64,000 nt of DNA from positions 1 to 64,000 of the forward strand of contig CAZCFA010000004.1 in NCBI GenBank assembly GCA_964497825.1, given 5' to 3'. Both the position numbers and the translations under genes were made by a program. This stretch comes from RHKX01 sp964497825 (GTDB taxonomy: Bacteria > Actinomycetota > Thermoleophilia > Solirubrobacterales > 70-9). Positions within the stretch are counted from its first letter, which is position 1. Every line of letters starts with the position of its first letter. Shown piece after piece: positions 25,560 through 41,598 of this stretch. Under the pieces are notes generated by a model. The model was not told where the DNA came from and did not search any database. It saw only the letters and a program-made list of their open reading frames with translations.

Positions 25560-26486
25560 ATGCTCGATCGCTGGCGCAGGACGTCCGAGATCGCCGCTCG
25601 GCAGCACGGCGTCGTCTCGGCCGCGCAACTTCTCGCCGCCGGCTTCACGCGGCGCGCGGTCGAGGTCGCCGTTGCCAACGGCCGCCTGATCCCGCTGCAC
25701 CGGGGCGTCTACGGCGTCGGCCACCTGCAGCGGGACGTGCGCGCGCGGCGCGTGGCGGCGACGTTGGCCGCCGGCGAGGAGTCGTGGACCTCTCATCGCA
25801 GCGCCGTGGAGCATTTCCGCGTGCTGCCGGCCCGACGCGGGCCGATCCAGGTCACGGTGCCGAAGCGATCCGGCCGCATGCGTCGCAGCGGCTTGATCGT
25901 CCACCGGGCGAAGCTCGCAGCGGATGAGCGAACCGTCGTCGACGGTGTGCGCTGCACGACGATGAGCCGCGCCCTGCTCGACATATCGGCCGAGCGTCCG
26001 GGCGAGATCGAGCGCGCGATCAAGGCCGCGGGCGACCGCGAGCTGCTCAGCGTCAGCAACTGCCTGCTCCTGCTCGAGCGCTACCCGGGACGACCGGGAT
26101 CGCCCCTCCTGCGCCGCCTGCTGCTCGGAGAGGAGCCGGTGCCGGAGTTCACGCGCAGCGGACTCGAGCGGCGGATGTATCGGCTCTGCCGCTCGGCGGG
26201 GCTGCCGCTCCCGGACATGAACATCGACATCGCCGGCGCACGCGGCCTGCACGAGTGCGATGCGACATGGCCCCGGCACCGGCTGATCATCGAGTGCGAC
26301 AGCCGCTGGCACGACAACCCGATCGCGGCGATCGACGACGCCCGTAAGGATCAGGACCTGACGCTGGCCGGCTGGCGGGTCCATCGCCTGCGCTGGGCGC
26401 AGATCGTCCTCGAGCCGGAGCTTTGTGCGCGGACGATCGGCCACCTGCTCGCGGAGCAGGCGAAGCTCGCCGGGATCGCCGCCTGA
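25560..26486 (+). CDS. AbiEi-like winged-helix / DUF559 endonuclease-fold protein
   Basis: A 308-aa protein from ATG at 25560. Residues 10-55 (IAARQHGVVSAAQLLAAGF, then LIPLHRGVYGVGH) match the N-terminal winged-helix domain of AbiEi-type antitoxins. Residues about 215-300 match the DUF559/Vsr-like endonuclease fold, with CDATWPRHRLIIECDSRWHD holding the acidic D...E-x-D set and GWRVHRLRWAQI the last strand. No AbiEii-type toxin gene is adjacent, so this is not a complete AbiE pair. Palindromic repeats lie on both sides (25416-25452 and 26637-26673). Proteins of this layout are frequent singletons in actinobacteria; a defence or mobile-DNA role is inference. Confidence 0.8.
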   Translation: MLDRWRRTSEIAARQHGVVSAAQLLAAGFTRRAVEVAVANGRLIPLHRGVYGVGHLQRDVRARRVAATLAAGEESWTSHRSAVEHFRVLPARRGPIQVTVPKRSGRMRRSGLIVHRAKLAADERTVVDGVRCTTMSRALLDISAERPGEIERAIKAAGDRELLSVSNCLLLLERYPGRPGSPLLRRLLLGEEPVPEFTRSGLERRMYRLCRSAGLPLPDMNIDIAGARGLHECDATWPRHRLIIECDSRWHDNPIAAIDDARKDQDLTLAGWRVHRLRWAQIVLEPELCARTIGHLLAEQAKLAGIAA

Positions 26487-26636
26487 CGCAGGGTGCGTTC
26501 ACGCGACGCCATCGCTCGAGTCCGCACGGGGCGCCGCCTGGCTCGCGGCTGAAGCCTCCACGGCCTGCTCGGCGACCGGCCGGGCGAGGTGGGCGATCGT
26601 CGGAAGGCGTCGCGACCGGCCCTGAAGCTCGACGCA

Positions 26637-26673
26637 GGGCGACTTTTCCACGTCATCGGTGGTCAACTCGCCC
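26637..26673 (+). repeat. 37-bp palindromic repeat, copy 3
   Basis: Left arm GGGCGACTTTTCCAC (26637-26651), 7-nt spacer ending ATCG, right arm GTGGTCAACTCGCCC (26659-26673), then CAGCGCGGCGGAGCGG, shared with copy 1. It lies between the DUF559 gene and the rpoC terminator. Confidence 0.75.
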
Positions 26674-26718
26674 AGCGCGGCGGAGCGGCGGGCGCGCCAT
26701 GACGCACCCCGAAGCGCA

Positions 26719-26747
26719 GCGCGGCCGCCCGCGGAGGGCGGCCGCGC
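26719..26747 (-). terminator. rpoC terminator (perfect 12-bp stem)
   Basis: GCGCGGCCGCCC (26719-26730) pairs perfectly with GGGCGGCCGCGC (26736-26747) around a 5-nt loop, starting 26 nt after the rpoC stop. There is no T-run, as usual in GC-rich actinobacteria. It is symmetrical and may also stop plus-strand transcripts from the DUF559 side. Confidence 0.65.
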
Positions 26748-26773
26748 CTGAACCGCAGCTCCGCTCGAGGCGC

Positions 26774-30862
<4,089 letters not shown>

Positions 30863-30921
30863 CTAGTGGCTCCTAGTCTTGGTCGAAAGTCCCCTGCTCG
30901 CTGCCGGCTGCCCGCTGAACG

Positions 30922-34452
<3,531 letters not shown>

Positions 34453-34552
34453 AGTCGAGCGACTCCTCAGGAGATCGGGGCTGGTCGAGTTGCACGCGGC
34501 CCTGGCCGAGCGGACATCGAGAGTCCCGATGTGAGCCGACGCGCGACCGCTG

Positions 34553-34558
34553 AATATA
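34553..34558 (-). promoter_or_regulatory. Extended -10 promoter for rpoB
   Basis: On the minus strand TG-T-TATATT (extended -10) stands out as an AT-rich island in the rplL-rpoB gap and would give a 5' leader of about 95 nt. No clear -35 is seen, which fits an extended -10 promoter. It would allow rpoBC to be expressed apart from rplJL. Confidence 0.55.
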
Positions 34559-34619
34559 ACAAAAGCGGTTGCGCGGGTTGGGGCGCGCGCCCGCAGCCGG
34601 GGCCCGGAGGCCCGGTCGA

Positions 34620-34643
34620 CCGCCCCCGGGCGGCGCCGGCGCC
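34620..34643. terminator. Hairpin cluster after rplL (attenuator candidate)
   Basis: CCGCCC-CC-GGGCGG followed by the palindrome GGCGCCGGCGCC lies 16 nt downstream of the rplL stop and upstream of the rpoB promoter. In many bacteria a partial terminator here lowers rpoBC transcription relative to L7/L12. There is no T-run, so strength is uncertain. Confidence 0.4.
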
Positions 34644-34658
34644 TCCGCCCCGCGCCTC

Positions 34659-35048
34659 CTACTTGAGCTCGACCGAGCCGCCGGCCTCCTCGATCTCGGC
34701 CTTGAGCTTGTCGGCCTCCTCGCGCTCGATGCCCTCCTTGACCGGGCCCGGCGCCTCGTCGACGACGGCCTTCGCCTCCTTGAGGCCGAGGCCGGTGGCG
34801 GCGCGGACCGCCTTGATCACCTGGATCTTCTTCTCGCCGGCGTCGGTGAGGATCACGTCGACGGTGCCGCTCTCCTCCTCCTCGGCGGCGCCGCCGTCAG
34901 CGGCGGCCGCGGCCGGGGCGGCGGCGGCGACCGCGGCCGCCGACACGCCGAACTCCTCCTCGAGCGCCTTGATCCGCTCGGAGAGCTCGAGCACGGAGAT
35001 GCTCTTCAGCTCCTCGATCCACTTCTCGGTCGTCAGCGTGTCTGCCAT
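34659..35048 (-). CDS. rplL: 50S ribosomal protein L7/L12
   Basis: Stalk protein that recruits translation GTPases. The protein is 129 aa: N-terminal dimerisation domain (SVLELSERIKALEEEFGVSA), Ala-rich hinge (residues 37-50) and C-terminal domain with VILTDAGEKKIQVIKAVRAAT and GLGLKEAKAVVDEAPGPVKEG, which binds factors. Length is normal. It starts 5 nt after rplJ. Confidence 0.98.
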   Translation of the reverse strand: MADTLTTEKWIEELKSISVLELSERIKALEEEFGVSAAAVAAAAPAAAAADGGAAEEEESGTVDVILTDAGEKKIQVIKAVRAATGLGLKEAKAVVDEAPGPVKEGIEREEADKLKAEIEEAGGSVELK

Positions 35049-35053
35049 TGCGT

Positions 35054-35830
35054 TCAGTCCTCCTTGTCGTCCGCGCCGGCCTCGTCGCCGTCCGCGGGGG
35101 TCTCATCAGCTTTGGGTGGCGGCGCTTCGCCGCCGTCGGCCTCGGGTTCTGCGGGCTCCGGCTCGGCGGCGGTCGCCGCTTCGCCGGCCTCGGGCTCATC
35201 GCCCTCGGGCGTCGCCGCCTCGGCGCCGGCCTCCGGCTCCGCCTCGGCGGCGCCCTCCGTCCCCCCGGCCTCGGGCTCGGCGGCGCCGGCCTCGGGCTCG
35301 GCGGCAGCGCCGCCGATCAGGCCCTGCTCGGCAACCTGGCCGAGCTGCGCGGCGAGCCCCTGGACGAGCTGGTTCAGGGTCCGGGCGAGGCCGGTCAGCG
35401 GGCTCGCCGTCAGCCCGACGAGCTGGCCGCGGAGCTGGTCGAGGCCGGGCAGGCGGGCGATCGCCGCGAACTGCTCGGCGCTCAGCACCGCCCCGTCCAT
35501 CAGCCCGCCCTTGTAGGTGGGGACGCCGTGCTCCCTGACGAAGTCGGAGATCGTCTTCGCGGCGACGACGGCGTCGCCACGGACGTAGGTGAGCGCGGTC
35601 GGGCCGGCCAGGTGCTGGTCGAGCTCGGCCACCCCGGCGCCCTCGGTGGCGCGCTTGGCGAGCCGGTTCTTGACGACGCTGAACGAGGCGTCGGCCGCGC
35701 CGAGCCTGCTGCGCAGCTCCGCCGCCTGCGGCACCGAGATCCCCCGGTAGTCGACGGCGAAGACGGCGCTGGAGCGCTCCAGCTCGGCGCCGATCTCGGC
35801 GACCGCTGCTGCCTTCTGTTCTCTCTGCAT
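35054..35830 (-). CDS. rplJ: 50S ribosomal protein L10 with acidic 85-aa tail
   Basis: Anchors L7/L12 dimers to the ribosome. Residues 1 to about 173 form a normal L10 (VFAVDYRGISVPQAAELRS, FSVVKNRLAKRA, the KGGLMDG segment and the L12-binding helix around 150-170). Residues 174-258 are an added Glu/Ala/Pro/Gly-rich acidic tail with EPEAG-type repeats, immediately after the L12-binding helix. Typical L10 has 165-180 residues. The tail ends 5 nt before rplL. Expression is probably controlled by the L10 leader upstream. Confidence 0.96.
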   Translation of the reverse strand: MQREQKAAAVAEIGAELERSSAVFAVDYRGISVPQAAELRSRLGAADASFSVVKNRLAKRATEGAGVAELDQHLAGPTALTYVRGDAVVAAKTISDFVREHGVPTYKGGLMDGAVLSAEQFAAIARLPGLDQLRGQLVGLTASPLTGLARTLNQLVQGLAAQLGQVAEQGLIGGAAAEPEAGAAEPEAGGTEGAAEAEPEAGAEAATPEGDEPEAGEAATAAEPEPAEPEADGGEAPPPKADETPADGDEAGADDKED

Positions 35831-35860
35831 CGCTGTCCTGTCCGGGTCGGGTTGTGAAGG

Positions 35861-36016
35861 TCTCGTACCGAACGAGAAGAGCCCGCACGCGGGCGGGCTC
35901 GGACAGGCTGACTGCCGGCTCCACCTGCGCCGGCCGCGCCCGTCGGTGATTCGGTCCGGGCGGTTAAGGGGCTATCGCCCCGCCTGCGGTCTTCGGCTTC
36001 GGGACGCTGCAGTGTA
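35861..36016 (-). ncRNA. Ribosomal protein L10 leader with promoter
   Basis: Upstream of rplJ the minus strand contains elements characteristic of L10 leader RNAs: CCGAAGACCGCAGG, then CTTAACCGCC and GCGCAGGTGGAGCCGGC, which together build the kinked junction bound by the L10-L12 complex. Two hairpins follow: GAGCCCG/CGGGCTC (35879-35900) and TCTCGT/ACGAGA (35861-35877), near the rplJ start. TACACT (36016-36011) is a suitable -10 just before the leader. Identification rests on recalled motifs, not a covariance search. Confidence 0.75.
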
Positions 36017-36046
36017 GGGGACCGCTCGTTGCGGCGGCGGCCGGCC

Positions 36047-39000
36047 TCAGCAGGCGCGGGCGACCTTCTTCTTCGCCTTCTTCAGCTTCTTCTTCGCCTT
36101 CTTCAGCTTCTTCTTCCCCTTCTTCTTGGCGCCCCTGCTCTTCGCCTTCTTCAGCTTCGACTTCGCCTTCTTGGTCGCCTTCTTCGCCTTCTTCAGCTGC
36201 GCCCGGGCGGCGTCGCAGGCGCCGTCGTCGGGCGGGTCGGCCTGCGGCGGCGTGACGGCGACGCTGAAGCCGCGCGTCGCCGGCGTCGGGTCGACGTTGC
36301 CGACCGCGTCGATCGCGCGGACCGCGAAGCTGTGGGCGCCGTTGGCGAGCGCGCTCAACGTCCGCGGCGAGCCGCAGGGGGCGAAGCCGCCGCCGTCGAG
36401 CTTGCACTCGAAGCTCGAGCCGGGCTCGCTCGCGTGGAACGCGAACGCCGCCGTGCCGGTCGCGATCGTGCCGCTCGGGCCGGAGTCGATCACGGTCTCG
36501 GGTGGGGTCGTGTCGATCGCCACCGTGAACGTCCGCGTCGCCGGCGTCGGGTCGGTGTTGCCGTTCGGGTCGGTCGCCTGCACGGCGAAGCTGTGGGCGC
36601 CGTCGCCGAGGCCGCTCAGCGCCCGCGGCGAGCTGCAAGGCTCGAAGCCGCCGCCGTCGAGCTCGCACTCGAACGTCGAGCCGGACTCGTTCGAGGCGAA
36701 GCCGAAGCTGGTCGCGGCGGTCGCGATCGTCGCGCCCTCGCCGGGGCCGGAGGTGATCGTCGTCTCCGGCGGCGTGTGGTCGGAGGTGTCGACGCTGAAC
36801 CCGCGGGTCGCCGCCGAGCCGTCGACGTTGCCGGCGCCGTCGGTCGCCCGGACCGCGAAGCTGTGGGCGCCGTTGGCGAGCGAGGTCAGCTTCTTCGGCG
36901 AGCCGCAGGGCATGAAGGCGCCGCCGTCGAGCTTGCACTCGAAGCTCGAGCCGGACTCGCTGCTGCTGAACGAGAACGTCGCCGCGGCGGTCGTGATCGT
37001 CTCGCCCTCGGCCGGGCCACCGGTGATCGTCGTCTCCGGGGCAACGGTGTCGACGGTGAACGGCCGCGTCGCCGTGTCGCTGTTGCCGGCCGAATCGGTG
37101 GCGCGCACGCGGAACGTCTGCGCGCCCTCGCCGAGGTCGGTCGCGGGCGTGTGGGCGTTGCCGGGGCCCGAGCAGGGGCCGAAGGCCGGCGCCCCGGCGT
37201 CGATCGAGCACGTGACCGTGGCCCCCGGCTCGGGGTCGAAGCTGAAGGTCGGGCGGGCGTTGGCGGTCAGGCCGCTGGGACCGCCGGTGATCGCGATCGA
37301 CGGCGGCGTCGTATCGACCGAGAAGGTCCGCGTCGCGACCGCCGAGTTGCCGACGGCGTCGGTGGCGCGGACCCGGAAGGTGTAGGAGCCCGGCGCCAGG
37401 TCGGAGCCGGGCTGGTGCTCGGTCGCGGCCGAGCAGGGCCCGTAGGCGGCGCTGCCGGAGTCGATCGAGCACTGCACCGAGGCGCCGGCCTCGGCGCTGA
37501 AGTCGAAGCTCGGCCGCACCTCGTTGGTCGGGCCGTTGGGGCCGCCGTCGACCGACACCGGCGGCGGCGTCGTGTCGACGCTGAACGGGCGGGTCGCGGT
37601 CTGCGTGCCGGCCGCGTTGCTGACCCGGACGCGGAAGCTGTAGGAGCCGTCGGCGAGGTTCGAGGCGGGCGTGTGCGCGAGCTGGTTCGAGCAGGGGCCG
37701 AAGCTCGCGCTGCCGCTGTCGATCGAGCACTCGACCGCGCCGCCGCCGGTGCGGGTGAAGGTGAAGGTCGGGGTCGCGTCGGCGGTCGCTCCGTCGGGCC
37801 CGGAGCTGATCGAGACCGTCGGCGCCTGGGTCGCGTCGAGGTCGGCGTCGATCCCGCCCTGGTCGGCCGGGGCGCTGACGCTGACCGTGCTCGCGGCGGC
37901 GAACGTCGCGTCGTCGTCGAAGAACTCCTCCGAGAGCTGGTCGAGCGAGCAGGAGCCGTCGAAGTAGACCTTGTAGCCGCCGCTCGCGAGCCCGCTCAGC
38001 GAGTAGCCGCCGTCGGCGCCGGCCTGCGTGACGGCGACCGGGAAGACCGCGTCGGCGACCGGGAAGGCGCTGACGCAGACGTCGGCGGCGGGGGCGGAGC
38101 CCTCCATCGTCACGGTCCCCGAGATCGATCCGGCGGCGGCGAGCTCGGCGTCGACGTCCTGTGCCTGCAGGCCCTCCTCGACCTCGACGTCGGTGGCGCC
38201 GCTGAACGTCGCCGAGTCGTTGTAGAACTCGGTCGCCAGCGCCGCGCCGCCGCCGCAGTCGCGGAACTCGACCTTGTAGAACCCCGGCGAGAGCGGGTTG
38301 ATCTCGTAGTAGCCGTCAGCGTCGGTGCCGTTCATCATCAGCTCCTGCCCGTCGGCGCTCAGCGCCGAGACGCAGATGTCGGCGGCCGGGGCGCCGCCGG
38401 GACCGGTGACGTGGCCGCTGATCGCGCCCGAGGAGGCGAGCGTGGCGTCGATCCCGGCGCTCGGCGCGCCGGCGCTGACCGTGATCGGATCGGCCGCCTC
38501 GAGCGTCGCCTTGTCAGCGTAGAACTCGTCGACGTAGCCGAGCCCGGAGCAGTCGACGAAGTGGATCCGGTAGGGGCCCGGCGTCAGCCCGCTGATCTCG
38601 TAGCCGCCGGCCGCGCCGGTCGTCGCGTTGGCGATCTCGCTGCCGCCGGCGTCGAAGGCGGCCACGCAGATGCCCTGCAGCGGCTCGGCGGCGGGGCCGC
38701 TGACGGTGCCGGTGATCGAGCCGTTCTCGAGCAGGCTGGCGTCGATCCCGGTCACGTCCTCCTCGCGCCCGACCGCGACCGGGTCGGCGCCGGCGGGGTC
38801 GGCGGAGTCGTTGTAGTACTCGGTCGCGTAGGCGTTGTTGGTGCAGTCGCTGAACTCGATGACGTAGGAGCCCGGGTCGAGGCCGGCGATCGTGTAGCTG
38901 CCGCCGGCGACCGTGGTCGCGCCGCCGGCGACCTCGCCGCCGGCCGGGCTCGCGGTGACGCAGATGTCCGCCAGCGGCGCCAGCGTCGCGTCGCTGACGG

Positions 39001-40108
39001 TGCCGCTGATCGAGCCGCCGTCGCCGAGCACCGCATCGACGCCCGCGTTGCTCTCGCCGGCGGCGAGCGTCACGGTGTCGGCGTCGGCGAACGTCCCCTT
39101 GTCGTTGAAGTACTCGTCCTTGAGGTCGCTGTGCTGGGTGCAGCCGGGCTCGAACATGATCTTGTAGGCGGCCGCGGCGAGGTTCGTGATCCGGTAGTGC
39201 CCGGCGGGATTGGTGCTGGTCGAGGCGACCTCGTCCTCGGGGTGATCGGGGTCGTAGACGCGCACGCAGGCGTTGCCGACCGCCCCGCCGCCCGGATCGG
39301 TCACGTCGCCGGCGATCGACGCGGCGGGCTCGAGCGTCGCGTCGACCCCGGTCTTCGCCTGCCCGGGCGCGAGCGCGATCGTCGCCGCGGCGTCGATGTC
39401 GGCGGCGTTCTGCCAGTACTCGCGCGCGTAGGGGCCGCCGTCGGTGCAGCCGTCGAAGCGGACCTGATAGGCGGCCGGCGGCAGCTCCACCGACCAGCGG
39501 CCGTCGCCGCCGGTGTGGACGATCGTCGCCGGGGTCCCGGTCGCCGGGTCGAGCACGCGGACGCAGTGATCGTCGACCGGGTTCGAGGACTCGTCGAGGA
39601 CGCGGCCGGCGAGCGAGCCCGCGACCTCGAGCTTGAGCGTGTACTCGCCGGCGTCGCCGCCGAGGGCCACGTTCTCGACCGCGATCCAGTAGTCCTGGTT
39701 CGCCTCGGCGTGGACGATCGAGCTCGTCCCGTTCAGGCAGTCCGACGTCGTGCCGAGGCGCGGCCCGAGCGCGTTGACCGGGCCCTGGTCGTAGACGGCG
39801 ACGCCGGTGTGGCTGGCGCTGCCGCAGGTGGCGACCGCGAGCGTCGTGTCGACGGTCGGCTTCCAGCGGTACCAGACCGTGTGGCCGCCGCCCTGGTTGA
39901 CGTGCCTGGGCTCACCGCTCTCGCTGGTCGCCTCGGCGAGCGTGCCGCTCTCGTTGGCGGGCAGCGTCGCCGCGAGCTGGGTCGCGTCGGCGAAGTCGTC
40001 GTTGGCGGGCGGCGCGGCGGCGGCGCTCGCCGGCAGCAGCGCCGCCAGCAGCAGGATCGCGGCGGCCGCGGCGAGCAGCTCGGAACGGGCCCTCATGCTC
40101 AGGGACAT
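36047..40108 (-). CDS. Large secreted protein: six CNA/SdrD-B-like and six Ig-like repeats, Lys-rich C terminus
   Basis: A 1353-aa exported protein. The signal peptide covers residues 1-33 (LLAAAAAILLLAALLPASA core). A PPANDDFADAT module follows (to about 160). Then come six carboxypeptidase-regulatory/SdrD-B-like repeats of roughly 100 aa, each opening like GSISGTV and carrying an ICV-type cysteine. After about residue 780 there are six Ig-like repeats opening like PPETTITSGP with CxxDGG...PC cysteine pairs. The last 50 residues are a Lys/Ala tail (KKAKKKLKKAKKKVARAC) that may bind the anionic envelope. There is no sortase motif or TM anchor. It lies between rplA and rplJ, breaking the usual rplKAJL order. 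An adhesin or matrix role is inferred. Confidence 0.85.
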   Translation of the reverse strand: MSLSMRARSELLAAAAAILLLAALLPASAAAAPPANDDFADATQLAATLPANESGTLAEATSESGEPRHVNQGGGHTVWYRWKPTVDTTLAVATCGSASHTGVAVYDQGPVNALGPRLGTTSDCLNGTSSIVHAEANQDYWIAVENVALGGDAGEYTLKLEVAGSLAGRVLDESSNPVDDHCVRVLDPATGTPATIVHTGGDGRWSVELPPAAYQVRFDGCTDGGPYAREYWQNAADIDAAATIALAPGQAKTGVDATLEPAASIAGDVTDPGGGAVGNACVRVYDPDHPEDEVASTSTNPAGHYRITNLAAAAYKIMFEPGCTQHSDLKDEYFNDKGTFADADTVTLAAGESNAGVDAVLGDGGSISGTVSDATLAPLADICVTASPAGGEVAGGATTVAGGSYTIAGLDPGSYVIEFSDCTNNAYATEYYNDSADPAGADPVAVGREEDVTGIDASLLENGSITGTVSGPAAEPLQGICVAAFDAGGSEIANATTGAAGGYEISGLTPGPYRIHFVDCSGLGYVDEFYADKATLEAADPITVSAGAPSAGIDATLASSGAISGHVTGPGGAPAADICVSALSADGQELMMNGTDADGYYEINPLSPGFYKVEFRDCGGGAALATEFYNDSATFSGATDVEVEEGLQAQDVDAELAAAGSISGTVTMEGSAPAADVCVSAFPVADAVFPVAVTQAGADGGYSLSGLASGGYKVYFDGSCSLDQLSEEFFDDDATFAAASTVSVSAPADQGGIDADLDATQAPTVSISSGPDGATADATPTFTFTRTGGGAVECSIDSGSASFGPCSNQLAHTPASNLADGSYSFRVRVSNAAGTQTATRPFSVDTTPPPVSVDGGPNGPTNEVRPSFDFSAEAGASVQCSIDSGSAAYGPCSAATEHQPGSDLAPGSYTFRVRATDAVGNSAVATRTFSVDTTPPSIAITGGPSGLTANARPTFSFDPEPGATVTCSIDAGAPAFGPCSGPGNAHTPATDLGEGAQTFRVRATDSAGNSDTATRPFTVDTVAPETTITGGPAEGETITTAAATFSFSSSESGSSFECKLDGGAFMPCGSPKKLTSLANGAHSFAVRATDGAGNVDGSAATRGFSVDTSDHTPPETTITSGPGEGATIATAATSFGFASNESGSTFECELDGGGFEPCSSPRALSGLGDGAHSFAVQATDPNGNTDPTPATRTFTVAIDTTPPETVIDSGPSGTIATGTAAFAFHASEPGSSFECKLDGGGFAPCGSPRTLSALANGAHSFAVRAIDAVGNVDPTPATRGFSVAVTPPQADPPDDGACDAARAQLKKAKKATKKAKSKLKKAKSRGAKKKGKKKLKKAKKKLKKAKKKVARAC

Positions 40109-40267
40109 CGGCCGGCCCCGCGCACGCTTTACCGACGCTCGCCTCGGCTGGACGCCGGCTGGACGCCGGCCGCGGCGGCGCGCGACCCGCGCCCGGATCG
40201 ACCCGCCGGGAGCAGGCCGGTTTCAGGCGGAGCACGAAAGCGGCGTCCGGCCGCTCCCGCGGCGCCG

Positions 40268-41041
40268 CTAGGCGGTGGCCGGCTCGGCGACCGCGGCGAC
40301 CCCGTCCCCGTCGTCGCCGAGCCCGGCGCCGGCGAGGATCTCGCCCTCGCGGGTGCGGGCGGAGTCGACGCGGATGCCGGGGCCCATCGTCGTCGTCAGC
40401 GTGATCGAGATGATGTAGCGGCCCTTCGCCGCGGCCGGCTTGGCGCGGACGATCTCGTCGATCACCGCGGCGTAGTTCTCGAGCAGCGCCTGCTCGCTGA
40501 ACGAGGCCTTGCCGATCGCGAGGTGAACGACCGCCTGGCGGTCGGTCCGGTACTCGATCTTGCCCGACTTCGTCTCCGCGACGGCCCTGGCGACCTCGTT
40601 GGTGACCGTCCCCACCTTCGGGTTCGGCATCTTCCCCTGCGGGCCGAGGATCCGGCCGAGGCGGCCAACCTTCGGCATCTGGTCGGGGGTCGCGATCACC
40701 AGGTCGAAGTCGGTCCAGCCCGCCTCGATCCGCTCGGCGAGGTCGTCGGAGCCGACGAACTCGGCCCCGGCCTCGGTCGCCTCGCGCGCCCGCTCGCCCT
40801 CGGCGAAGACGGCGACGGTGACGTCGCGGCCGGCGCCGTTGGGCAGCGCCAGCGTGCCGCGCAGCTGCTCGTCGGCGTGGCGGACGTTGACGCCGAGCCG
40901 GATGTGGACCTCGACCGTCTCGTCGAAGCGCGCCCGCGCCGTCTTCTTCAGCAGCGCGACCGCCTCGACCGGCTCGTAGTGGTGGTTGCGGTCGATCCGC
41001 TCGAGCGCGTCGCGGTAGCCCTTGCCTCGATTGCGCGCCAT
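40268..41041 (-). CDS. rplA: 50S ribosomal protein L1
   Basis: L1-stalk protein that moves E-site tRNA; in E. coli it also represses its own operon. The protein is 257 aa from the ATG overlapping the rplK stop, starting MARNRGKGYRDALERIDRNH. The signature GRLGRILGPQGKMPNPKVGT and the SGKIEYRTDR segment are intact. The C terminus has an extra 15-20 residues rich in Gly, Asp and Ala. Downstream, rplJ does not follow; a surface-protein gene is inserted. Confidence 0.97.
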   Translation of the reverse strand: MARNRGKGYRDALERIDRNHHYEPVEAVALLKKTARARFDETVEVHIRLGVNVRHADEQLRGTLALPNGAGRDVTVAVFAEGERAREATEAGAEFVGSDDLAERIEAGWTDFDLVIATPDQMPKVGRLGRILGPQGKMPNPKVGTVTNEVARAVAETKSGKIEYRTDRQAVVHLAIGKASFSEQALLENYAAVIDEIVRAKPAAAKGRYIISITLTTTMGPGIRVDSARTREGEILAGAGLGDDGDGVAAVAEPATA

Positions 41042-41472
41042 CAGAGCTCGCCCTCCACGTCGACGCCCATCGAGCGCGCGGTGCCGGCGATGATCCGCGC
41101 CGCGGCGTCGACGTCGTTGGCGTTCAGGTCGGGCATCTTGATCGCGGCGATCTCGCGGACCTGGGCGGCGCTGATCCTGCCGACCTTGTTGACGTGCGGC
41201 TCGCCCGAGCCCTTCTCGATCCCGGCCCGCTCCTTGATCAGGACCGCGGCCGGCGGCGTCTTCGTGATGAACGTGAACGTGCGGTCCTCGAAGACGGTGA
41301 TCTCGACCGGGATGATCGTGCCGGCGTCCTGCTGGGTCTGCGCGTTGAACGCCTTGCAGAAGTCCATGATGTTGACGCCGTGCTGGCCCAGCGCCGGGCC
41401 GACCGGCGGTGCCGGGTTCGCGGCTGCGGCGGGGATCTGGAGCTTGATCAGCGTCAGGACCTTCTTGGCCAT
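41041..41472 (-). CDS. rplK: 50S ribosomal protein L11
   Basis: GTPase-centre protein and thiostrepton target, needed for RelA-type signalling in other bacteria. The protein is 143 aa: MAKKVLTLIKLQIPAAAANP, the proline-rich PPVGPALGQHGVNIMDFCKA and the C-terminal rRNA-binding IAAIKMPDLNANDVDAAARI. Length is normal. The 122-nt gap to nusG holds an inverted-repeat element. Confidence 0.98.
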   Translation of the reverse strand: MAKKVLTLIKLQIPAAAANPAPPVGPALGQHGVNIMDFCKAFNAQTQQDAGTIIPVEITVFEDRTFTFITKTPPAAVLIKERAGIEKGSGEPHVNKVGRISAAQVREIAAIKMPDLNANDVDAAARIIAGTARSMGVDVEGEL

Positions 41473-41490
41473 CTAGTTGCACCTTCCGTT

Positions 41491-41598
41491 CTGAGGGCGC
41501 CGAGGACCAAGCAGGTCGAGGACGCAGGAGGCGAAGCGGCCTTCAGGGCCGTGAGCCGACGAGGACGAAGAGCTGCGCAGCGTCATCGGCGTCCTCAG
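41491..41598. repeat. 108-bp inverted-repeat element in the nusG-rplK gap
   Basis: CTGAGGGCGCCGAGGAC (41491-41507) pairs with GTCATCGGCGTCCTCAG (41582-41598) at 15 of 17 positions; the right arm includes the nusG stop codon. Inside, CGGCC/GGCCG forms a small hairpin. The element contains AGCAGGTCGAGGACGCAGG (41510-41528), identical to 12272-12290 in the rplW-rplB gap. It could be an RNA regulatory structure for rplKA or a small repetitive element. Confidence 0.55.

Noticed and set aside
25560..26486. Complete AbiE toxin-antitoxin system
   Set aside because: Only the AbiEi-like wHTH part is present and no AbiEii nucleotidyltransferase gene is adjacent; the C-terminal half is DUF559-like instead.
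25251..26673. Replication origin based on DnaA-box-like arms of the palindromes
   Set aside because: There is no dnaA, dnaN or AT-rich unwinding region nearby; the boxes match only partly. Kept only as an alternative idea for the repeat.
21257..26773. Insertion sequence or integrative element explaining the accessory blocks
   Set aside because: No transposase, integrase, terminal inverted repeats or target duplications were recognised, and base composition matches the surroundings.
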